From positions 1-35,403 of the forward strand of contig JAJYXE010000045.1 in assembly GCA_021791145.1 (NCBI GenBank): a stretch of DNA of 35,403 bases, written 5' to 3'. This DNA is from Actinomycetes bacterium. Its GTDB lineage: Bacteria > Actinomycetota > Acidimicrobiia > Acidimicrobiales > RAAP-2. Below the pieces are notes generated by a model. That model made no database searches, was not told the DNA's origin, and was given only the letters and a program-made list of their open reading frames with translations. Of the stretch, positions 7,616 to 14,226 are shown piece by piece (the first letter of the stretch is position 1; each line of letters starts with the position of its first letter). The position numbers and the translations under genes are program-made.

Positions 7616-8845
7616 TTGGCATCTGATCTGCAATTTTTAGTCGACCAGCTCTCCAACCGGATCGGAGCGGCGGCAGTCCTCGAGGACCACGAGCAGCGCG
7701 CCATCGTCCACTCGAGCCAGGCGGGTCCCATCGACTCGGTTCGCCGAGACTCGATCCTCCACCGGACCACCTCGGCTGAGCTCATGACCTGGTTCCGAAG
7801 CTTCGGCATCACCACCAGCCGGGACATCGTCCGGATCCCTGCGAACCCGACGTTGGAGATCCTTCCTCGCGTGTGCGCGCCGGTCCGCTACCGCGGTCGG
7901 CTGCTCGGGTTCCTGTGGCTGATCGACGCGGGCGAGTCGTTCTCGGCTGGCGACCTCGAGGTCATCCAAAAGGCTTCCGAGCACGCCGCGCTGCTGCTGT
8001 ACGAGGACCACTTGGCGGAGCGATTGGTCGGCCAGGCGCTCTCCCACCTGCTCTCGTCCTCCGAAGAGCTGCGCGAAGCGGCAGCGATGCAGCTCGTGGA
8101 CCAGGCGCTCGCCCGTGACGGCGAGCCGACCGTCGTGGTGGTCGTCCAGCCGATCGCAGACGGCATGGACCTGCGAATCGCGATCGACGAGGCGCTGTTC
8201 GACGTAGCCTGGGACGCGCCTCCCGGATCCCTGCTCCGGCTCACGCAGGCCGACCACGGCGTCTTGTTCGTCCATTTGCCAGACGTGTCCGACGACAAAG
8301 CCGCGACCACCTTGTCGCTTGCCTGTCGAGAGCGTCTCGAGCGCCGCGCGGCAAAGGAGCTGGCCGCACCGGTGCGGGTGGTCGCGACCCTCGGCGATCC
8401 CCAGACTGAGCTCACGAAGGTCGTCTTGTCGTACCGTCAGGCGCGCCAGGCGATGAAGGTGGCGAGCGCCATCCCAGTGATGGGCGACGTGGTGCGCTGG
8501 CGCGATCTCGGGGTGTTCCGCGCGCTCGCCCAACTGCCGAACAGAGAGGCCGTCACCTCGGCCATCGATCCGAGGGTCAGCACGCTCTTGCGCTCGGGGG
8601 ACGACGCGCTCGTCGTCACGCTCGAGACGTACCTGGACCTGGCGTGCGACGCGCGGGCGACGGCAGCGCACCTGCACCTGCACCGTGGAACGCTGTACTA
8701 CCGCCTCGAGAAGGCGGCCCGGCTGGCATCCATCGACATGGGCAACGGGTACGACCGGCTCTCCGTGCATCTCGGACTGAAGCTCGCCCGGCTTGCAGGT
8801 CAGCCGGTCCCGGGCCAACCGGTGCGTCTCAACTCGGATGTCTGA
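7616..8845 (+). CDS. PucR/CdaR-family transcriptional regulator
   Basis: A 409-residue regulator. The N-terminal part opens LVDQLSNRIGAAAVLED, a GAF-like sensor start common in PucR proteins, with a second block around PVRYRGRLLGFLWLID. The C-terminal about 60 residues carry the PucR helix-turn-helix (LETYLDLACDARATAAHLHL then HRGTLYYRLEKAARL). Family members activate purine, amino acid and polyamine catabolic operons on sensing substrate or nitrogen status. Position between the hydroxyproline enzymes and the amidohydrolase/importer genes suggests it controls one or both. No ATG exists in the right place; TTG at 7616 after a G-rich stretch fits the expected N-terminus best, so the start is uncertain by a few codons. 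Confidence 0.87.
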   Translation: MASDLQFLVDQLSNRIGAAAVLEDHEQRAIVHSSQAGPIDSVRRDSILHRTTSAELMTWFRSFGITTSRDIVRIPANPTLEILPRVCAPVRYRGRLLGFLWLIDAGESFSAGDLEVIQKASEHAALLLYEDHLAERLVGQALSHLLSSSEELREAAAMQLVDQALARDGEPTVVVVVQPIADGMDLRIAIDEALFDVAWDAPPGSLLRLTQADHGVLFVHLPDVSDDKAATTLSLACRERLERRAAKELAAPVRVVATLGDPQTELTKVVLSYRQARQAMKVASAIPVMGDVVRWRDLGVFRALAQLPNREAVTSAIDPRVSTLLRSGDDALVVTLETYLDLACDARATAAHLHLHRGTLYYRLEKAARLASIDMGNGYDRLSVHLGLKLARLAGQPVPGQPVRLNSDV

Positions 8846-8962
8846 TCCGAAAGACGAGATGACCCCCGAGCGCCCGCCGGAGCTGCGCCGGAGCTTGCCA
8901 CGTCTCGACGGTGCTGGCCCCTGAGCTGGAAGCTTCACCCCGACCATCTCGGCCCGGAAAGG

Positions 8963-8994
8963 GGAGCGACCGATGAAAAGGAGCGACCGATGAA
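8963..8994 (+). promoter_or_regulatory. duplicated ribosome site and start with six-codon leader ORF
   Basis: The 15-base string ggagcgaccgatgaa occurs at 8963-8977 and again at 8980-8994. Each copy has GGAG plus an ATG. The first ATG (8973) opens a six-codon frame, MKRSDR, whose TGA (8991-8993) overlaps the second ATG (8990) as ATGA. The second is the start of the amidohydrolase. This looks like a tandem duplication that created a coupled leader peptide. Confidence 0.6.
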
Positions 8995-10252
8995 GAGGAT
9001 GGGAAGAAGCGGGGTCCTCGTCCTGAGCGAGGCGATCGTGATCACCGCGACCGGTGCAGAGCCGTTCGAGGGTGCCGTCGTCGTGGAAGAAGATCGCATC
9101 GTCGACATCCTGGAAGGTGCAAGCGACGGGGGTGACGCGCCCGATGGCGCCAGGGTCGTGCGGCTCGCAGGGCGCAGCCTGATCCCCGGACTGATCGACG
9201 CCCACGTGCACGCGGCCGCGGTCGACGCCGACCTGGCCGGCCAGGCCCACCGACGCTACGAGAGCGAGGTCGCGCTGCTCGCGGGCGTCTCGCTCGAGAG
9301 GATGCTGGCACGCGGTTTTACCACGGTGCGTGATGCAGGTGGTGTCGACGCGGGGTTCCGGCGGGCGATCGAGAGCGGTGCGATCGCCGGACCACGGCTG
9401 CTCGTCTCGGGCCGTCCGCTCACCCAGACCGGGGGGCACGGAGACCAGCGGATGCCGGCGGAGATCTCGACCCTCGGTGGTTGCGCTCCGCACGTGGGCA
9501 TGGTCCACGCGCTCGCAGACGGACCGGACGAAGTGCGCCGGACCGCGCGGGAGGAGCTGCGCCGGGGCGCGGACCAGGTCAAGGTCATGGCAGGCGGCGG
9601 CGTCGTCTCGCCGGCCGACAGGCTCGAGTCGGTGCAGTACTCCTACGAGGAGCTGGCGGCGGCTGTCGCTGCGGCCAGCGCCGCAGGGAGCTACGTGCTC
9701 GCGCACGCCTACACGCCCCAAGCGATCCAGGTGTGCGTCGAAGCGGGCGTTCGGTCCATCGAGCACGGCAACCTGCTCGACGAGCCAAGCGCGAAGCTCA
9801 TGGCAGCGCACGGCACCTACCTCGTCCCGACCCTCGTGACCTACGAGAAGCTCCACGAAGAAGGAGAGCAGCACGGGATCGCAAAGGAGAGCTTGGACAA
9901 GCTCGAGCGTGTGCTGGACGCCGGCCTGGAGAGCCTGCGCATCGCGACCCAAGCCGGCGTGAAGATCGCCTCGGGGTCGGACCTGCTCGGACCGATGCGC
10001 CGCTACCAGGGAGAGGAGATCGGGATCAAGGCCAGAGCGCTCTCGTCGATGGGTGCGATCGTCGCCGCGACGCGCACCAACGCCGAGCTGCTCGGTCTCA
10101 CAGCCGAGATCGGCACCATCGAGCCTGGCAAGGTCGCAGACCTTGTCGTCGCCAACGGGAACGTCCTCGAGGATCCCGCCCTGCTCGGCCGCGCCGATGG
10201 GATCGGGCTCGTGGTGCAGGCCGGGAAGGTGGTGCACGAGCGCCTCTCCTGA
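8990..10252 (+). CDS. metal-dependent amidohydrolase (Xaa-Pro dipeptidase/imidazolonepropionase-like)
   Basis: A 420-residue amidohydrolase-superfamily enzyme with the full binuclear metal set: H72 and H74 (DAHVHA), K198 as the bridging lysine (DQVKVMAGGG), H239 (LAHAYT), H259 (IEHGN) and D331 (ASGSDLLG). The C-terminal IEPGKVADLVV is typical. The subgroup holding the G-K-V-MAGGG motif includes carboxypeptidases for Xaa-Arg/Lys and prolidases for Xaa-Pro, so a dipeptide or cyclic amide substrate is reasonable. It has no signal peptide and should be cytoplasmic. It sits between the hydroxyproline enzymes and the importer/hydantoinase genes, compatible with releasing proline or hydroxyproline from an imported conjugate. 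The start ATG follows AAGGAG at 7 bases. Substrate unproven. Confidence 0.88.
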   Translation: MKRMGRSGVLVLSEAIVITATGAEPFEGAVVVEEDRIVDILEGASDGGDAPDGARVVRLAGRSLIPGLIDAHVHAAAVDADLAGQAHRRYESEVALLAGVSLERMLARGFTTVRDAGGVDAGFRRAIESGAIAGPRLLVSGRPLTQTGGHGDQRMPAEISTLGGCAPHVGMVHALADGPDEVRRTAREELRRGADQVKVMAGGGVVSPADRLESVQYSYEELAAAVAAASAAGSYVLAHAYTPQAIQVCVEAGVRSIEHGNLLDEPSAKLMAAHGTYLVPTLVTYEKLHEEGEQHGIAKESLDKLERVLDAGLESLRIATQAGVKIASGSDLLGPMRRYQGEEIGIKARALSSMGAIVAATRTNAELLGLTAEIGTIEPGKVADLVVANGNVLEDPALLGRADGIGLVVQAGKVVHERLS

Positions 10253-10482
10253 GCGCGTGCCTTCGCCGTCGTTCGCGCGACGCACAATGGACAGCCGTCG
10301 GACGAATGGCATCTAGGTTACAACATTTGTCGATGTCTTTGGGTCATTCGGCGCACTAGCATTTCGCGACCAGGGGTCGTCAGCCCGGTCCGTGGCGGCC
10401 AAGCGTTCATGCCGCACCAGCCGGGCACGGCCAAATCGACGAAATCACACGACCGGTGATCGGTCGAGAACAGGGGGGCGAG
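10253..10482. promoter_or_regulatory. intergenic leader of the first importer operon
   Basis: This 230-base gap likely holds the promoter for the importer/hydantoinase genes. The inverted repeat GACCG-N5-CGGTC at 10451-10465 sits just upstream of the ribosome site (GGGGGG, 10473-10478). A 26-base stretch at 10308-10333 resembles 7618-7644 at the PucR start (about 19 matches, shared ggcatct and gtcga ends). No clear -35/-10 pair was found. Confidence 0.35.
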
Positions 10483-11511
10483 ATGAACCTCACGCGACGG
10501 GCAATGCGGATGGCGGGGGCGGTCATGGTCCTCGCGGGTGTCGGAGCGACGCTGCCTGCGCTCTCACAGGGCACTGCAGCGGGAAGCACCGCGAAGAAGC
10601 AGGTCAACCTGGCGTTCTTCGGCTACTCGGCGGCGAATGCGTACACGCAGGCTGCGCTCTTGGGGGTGAAGGACGTCGCGAAGAAGTACGGCGCGAGCGT
10701 CACCGTCTACACGCCGACAGCGACAGCGACAAAGCAGGAGGCGCAGGTCGAGGACGCCGCCACGTCGGGGAAATTCAATGGCATGGTGGTGTACTCGGTG
10801 TCCGGTGACGCGGTCGTCCCGGGTGTGAAGGAAGCCATCGCCAAAGGCATCAAGGTAGTGGCGGACTTCGTCGCGATCGGCCCGACAATCAACGCCATCA
10901 AGCCTCAGGTGAAAGGCCTCTCCGGAAGCGTCATCGCGCCGATCGACGAGACCGGCACCGCGTCGGGCGACCTGGTTGTGAAGGCCTGCACGGGGATCGA
11001 TCCGTGCCACGTCGTCTACCTGACCGGGACAGCAAAGCTCCCCCTTACAGTCGACCGCACCGACCACTTCATGGCGGTCATCAAGAAGCACGCCAACATC
11101 CACATCGTGGGAACGATCACAGGCGGCTACACATCGAGCAAGGGGTACGCAGCTGGAGAGGACGCGCTTTCCGCCCATCCGACAGTCAACGTGATCGCTT
11201 CACCGGCGGACCAGGCGATCGTCGGCGTGGAGGAGGCGGTCAAGCAGGCCGGCGATCTCAAGAAGGTCAAGCTCATCGGGGGCGGCGGCACCTACCAGGC
11301 GATCGCCGGTCTCAAGAGCGGGGACTGGTTCGGCACCGTGAACTACTGCCCCACCCGCGAAGCCGAACGCGCCACCCGGATCGACATCCAGGCCGTCCTG
11401 GGGCAAAAGGTAAAGCAACCCTACGTGAACAGCTTGACCCTTTGCGGAGCTCCGCTGGAGCTCACCAAGTCGAACGTCGGCTCGTACAAGGGAGAGTGGA
11501 CGGCCGGATGA
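10483..11511 (+). CDS. ribose-type ABC transporter substrate-binding protein
   Basis: A 342-residue exported binding protein of the periplasmic-binding-protein type I, sugar-like (Peripla_BP_4) family. An n-region MNLTRRAMRM and a hydrophobic stretch AGAVMVLAGVGATLPAL form a Sec signal peptide, with likely cleavage near residue 33. No lipobox cysteine is present. The mature part has two lobes; four cysteines (C169, C175, C289, C321) could form disulfides. It is clearly homologous to the second binding protein at 28299-29402, sharing AIKPQVKG, VVYL-G-LPLTV-RT, GGYT-S-G and LSAHPTVNVI. It should capture the extracellular ligand for the ATPase and permease that follow. The ATG at 10483 is preceded by CAGGGGGGCGAG. 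The ligand need not be a sugar given the gene neighbourhood. Confidence 0.9.
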   Translation: MNLTRRAMRMAGAVMVLAGVGATLPALSQGTAAGSTAKKQVNLAFFGYSAANAYTQAALLGVKDVAKKYGASVTVYTPTATATKQEAQVEDAATSGKFNGMVVYSVSGDAVVPGVKEAIAKGIKVVADFVAIGPTINAIKPQVKGLSGSVIAPIDETGTASGDLVVKACTGIDPCHVVYLTGTAKLPLTVDRTDHFMAVIKKHANIHIVGTITGGYTSSKGYAAGEDALSAHPTVNVIASPADQAIVGVEEAVKQAGDLKKVKLIGGGGTYQAIAGLKSGDWFGTVNYCPTREAERATRIDIQAVLGQKVKQPYVNSLTLCGAPLELTKSNVGSYKGEWTAG

Positions 11512-11554
11512 GCTCTGCGCGTCTTGTGTGCGGGTGCTCCTCATCTCGCCACCA

Positions 11555-11591
11555 GCGTCACCGTCCGGCACGTCGTGCCGGACGGTGACGC
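11555..11591 (+). promoter_or_regulatory. perfect intercistronic hairpin between binding protein and ATPase
   Basis: A 17-base arm, gcgtcaccgtccggcac (11555-11571), is followed by the loop gtc and its exact reverse complement at 11575-11591. The hairpin ends one base before the ATPase ATG (11593) and would bury its ribosome-binding region. No T-run follows, so simple termination is unlikely. Such hairpins can protect upstream mRNA and lower downstream translation, giving excess binding protein. Confidence 0.8.
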
Positions 11592-11592
11592 G

Positions 11593-13119
11593 ATGAGCGC
11601 GAACCCTGACCAGCTCATCGCGGAGGTCCGCGCGGTCACCAAGCGGTTCGGATCAGTCCAGGCGCTCCGGGGCGTCGACGTGTCGGTTGCCAGGCAGACG
11701 GTCCACGCGCTCGTCGGAGAGAACGGAGCCGGGAAATCCACCCTCGGACGAGTGTTCTCGGGGATCCTCCAGCCCGACACGGGGTCGCTGTACATCGACG
11801 GTTCGCCGGTCCGGTTCCGACGGCCCCGAGACGCTCAGCGGGCTGGGATCGTCGCGGTGAGCCAAGAGCTCACGCTGGTCCCGCAGCTCAGCGTGATCGA
11901 CAACGTGTTCCTGGGGGTCGAGGAGCGCCGAGCCGGACTAGTGGAAAGGAGGAAAGCACGCGAGCGATTCCAGAAGCTGACGGAGCAATTCGGCTTCGAC
12001 CTTCCCGCGCAGCGACCCGTCGGCCACCTCAGCGTTGCCGATCGCCAGAAGGCAGAGATCCTGAGGGCCCTTGCACGCACAGCGCGGCTCGTCGTGTTGG
12101 ACGAGCCGACGTCTGCCCTCGTCGCCAATGAGGTCGCTCAGCTTCTCGACATCGTTCGACGGATCGTTGCAAAGGGAATGACGGTCATCTTCGTGTCCCA
12201 CGCATTGCAGGACGTCCTCGACGTCGCCGACACGGTAACCGTCATGCGTGACGGCCTCGTCGTGTGGAACGGACCGGCCAGCTCCCAGACTCCGGACAGC
12301 CTCGCAGCGGCGATGCTCGGCAGAGCGCACGACCTTAGCTTTCCTACCCGGCACGAACCGGCCCGCGGAGATCCCGTGCTCGCCATCCGTGGCCTGGGCC
12401 TGCGTCGACGGTTCGAGGACGTGTCCTTCGAGCTACGGCCAGGTGAGATCGTCGGGATCGCGGGTCTGGTGGACAGCGGAGCCAGCATGGTCGCGGGTGC
12501 GGTCGCGGGCGTCGTTCGTCCGACGCGCGGACAGATCCTCGTCGGCGACAGACGCGTGCGCCTCTCCTCTCCGACCGACGCGCTGCGCCACGGCATCTCG
12601 CTTCTCCCCGAGAGCCGGAGGGAAGGGGGTCTCTTCATGCGGCGACCGATCCGCGAGAACGTGACGATCGGGAACGCGGCCGCCGTGTCGCGCTGGGGCG
12701 TAGTACGACGGCATGCCGAGGCGGCGCTGGTACAGAGCCGGCTACGGAGGTTCGACGTTCGCATGTCCTCCATCGACGCGCGCGTCGACACGCTCTCGGG
12801 CGGAAATCAGCAAAAGGTCCTGCTGGCCAAATGCGTGTTCGTCAACCCGAAGGTGCTCGTCGCCATGCAGCCGACCCGAGGCGTCGACGTCGGTGCAAAG
12901 TCGTCGATCTACGGGTTGCTGTCCGATCTCGCGAAGAGCGGGATGGCGATCCTCATGGTGAGCCCCGAGATCGAGGAGGTCTACGGTCTCGCCCACCGGA
13001 TCCTCGTCATGCACCGCCGCCGGATCGTCGCAGAGGTCGACCCCAAAGAGACGACCTACGACGAAGTCATGCGTCTCGTGCTCACCGCAGGTCGGACCGG
13101 GACGAAGGGAGCCGCATGA
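11593..13119 (+). CDS. ribose-type ABC transporter ATPase, two nucleotide-binding domains
   Basis: A 508-residue RbsA/YufO-like double ATPase. The first domain (about 8-245) has Walker A GENGAGKST, signature LSVADRQKAE and Walker B VVLDEPTSAL. The second (about 260-500) has signature LSGGNQQKV, but its Walker B region reads VLVAMQPTRGVDVGA. M425 and Q426 replace the Asp-Glu pair found in the second ATPase of this window (VLIADEPTRG). Its phosphate loop is also divergent (GLVDSGASM, residues 291-299). A non-DE Walker B in the second domain is known in nucleoside (BMP/YufO) type ATPases, so one site is probably non-hydrolytic. The ATG at 11593 sits right behind a strong hairpin. The stop overlaps the permease start as ATGA. 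Confidence 0.92.
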   Translation: MSANPDQLIAEVRAVTKRFGSVQALRGVDVSVARQTVHALVGENGAGKSTLGRVFSGILQPDTGSLYIDGSPVRFRRPRDAQRAGIVAVSQELTLVPQLSVIDNVFLGVEERRAGLVERRKARERFQKLTEQFGFDLPAQRPVGHLSVADRQKAEILRALARTARLVVLDEPTSALVANEVAQLLDIVRRIVAKGMTVIFVSHALQDVLDVADTVTVMRDGLVVWNGPASSQTPDSLAAAMLGRAHDLSFPTRHEPARGDPVLAIRGLGLRRRFEDVSFELRPGEIVGIAGLVDSGASMVAGAVAGVVRPTRGQILVGDRRVRLSSPTDALRHGISLLPESRREGGLFMRRPIRENVTIGNAAAVSRWGVVRRHAEAALVQSRLRRFDVRMSSIDARVDTLSGGNQQKVLLAKCVFVNPKVLVAMQPTRGVDVGAKSSIYGLLSDLAKSGMAILMVSPEIEEVYGLAHRILVMHRRRIVAEVDPKETTYDEVMRLVLTAGRTGTKGAA

Positions 13120-14126
13120 CGGGCCGGTCCACCGTGACACCCGAGCAGCTCGACGCGCCGACCGCGCGGCCGTTTCGTCGGCTGCCCCTCCCGGCCCTCC
13201 CGGGCCTGAAGAGAGCCCAGGACTACGCGATCGTCGTGATCTTCCTCCTCCTGTTCATCGCCTTGAGCCTCTGGACGAGCGCCTTCCTGACGAAGACGAA
13301 CCTCGTCAACGTGCTCGACCAGAACGCCGCCATGGGAGCCCTGGCGCTCGGGGAGACGTTCGCGATCATCAGCGGCAACTTCGACCTGTCGGTGGGGTCC
13401 GTGTACTCGTTGGCGGGCATCGTCGGCATCATGCTCGTTCCCGTGCTGGGTCCCGTGTCGGCGTGCGTCATCGCAGTCCTGTGCGGAACCGTGCTCGGCA
13501 TCATGAACGGCGGGCTTGTCGTCCTGGGCCGTGTGCACTCGTTCATCGCAACCTTGGCGACCCAGTACATCATCTACGGCCTGGCACTGGTGGTGACCGG
13601 TGGAGTGATCGTCCTGGACACGAACCCTGGTTTCCTGGTCGTCGGGCAGGGACGTGGCGGAGGGGTCGAGTGGGCGGTCTGGATCATGCTCGGCTTGGCA
13701 ATTGCAGCAGGACTGCTTCTTGCCCGCTCGGTGTTCGGTCGGTACGTGTACGCCGTCGGCGGCAACCGGGAGGCGGCGAGGCTCTCGGGTGTCCGGATTG
13801 GCTTCGTCGTCGTCGCCGCCTTCGCCATCAGCGGAACCACCGCTGCGATCGGCGGCATCCTGGCAGCATCTCTGGTCGGCACCGCTCAGGCCGGGACCGG
13901 GACGGGATTGGTCCTGCCCGCGATCGCCAGCGTCATCATCGGCGGCACCAGCATCTTCGGCGGCGAAGGAGCCATCTGGAGGACCGTCCTCGGCGTGCTC
14001 CTCTTCGCAATGATCGGCAACGGCTTCGCCCTTTTGAGCTTGAACGCGACGTACCAGGAGATCGTCGAAGGCGCGCTGATCATCATCGCGGTGGTCGCGG
14101 ACGCATGGGCGAGGTCGGGAACGTGA
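13116..14126 (+). CDS. ribose-type ABC transporter permease
   Basis: A 336-residue integral membrane protein of the BPD_transp_2 (RbsC) family, with about nine to ten hydrophobic segments from residue 38 on. The family marker near the first third is present (ETFAIISGNFDLSVGSVYSL), as are VHSFIATLATQYI, YAVGGNREAARLSGV and the late IIGGTSIFGGEGAIWRT loop that contacts the ATPase. It should form a homodimer channel with the ATPase and binding protein encoded upstream. The ATG overlaps the ATPase stop by four bases. A cytoplasmic N-terminal extension of about 35 residues rich in proline and arginine precedes the first helix. It is the paralogue of the permease at 25726-26709. Confidence 0.92.
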   Translation: MTGRSTVTPEQLDAPTARPFRRLPLPALPGLKRAQDYAIVVIFLLLFIALSLWTSAFLTKTNLVNVLDQNAAMGALALGETFAIISGNFDLSVGSVYSLAGIVGIMLVPVLGPVSACVIAVLCGTVLGIMNGGLVVLGRVHSFIATLATQYIIYGLALVVTGGVIVLDTNPGFLVVGQGRGGGVEWAVWIMLGLAIAAGLLLARSVFGRYVYAVGGNREAARLSGVRIGFVVVAAFAISGTTAAIGGILAASLVGTAQAGTGTGLVLPAIASVIIGGTSIFGGEGAIWRTVLGVLLFAMIGNGFALLSLNATYQEIVEGALIIIAVVADAWARSGT

Positions 14127-14226
14127 GCAACGCGGGCAGCCCCTCGGCGCGAGGTGACCGCGTGCGCGCCGGGGTGGTTCTTCGGGCCACGAACAGCAGA
14201 TCACGAGATCCGGATGCGGAGGAACG

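Noticed and set aside
7637..10312. 891-codon open frame on the minus strand opposite the PucR and amidohydrolase genes
   Set aside because: Antisense shadow of GC-rich codons: no family motifs, histidine/arginine/aspartate-rich composition, and both plus-strand genes opposite it are recognisable.
12463..12489. Missing lysine in the second phosphate loop of the first ATPase as evidence of decay
   Set aside because: The second domain of ribose-type ATPases commonly lacks this lysine (the other ATPase here has GLVGAGRSE), so only the Walker B change is unusual.
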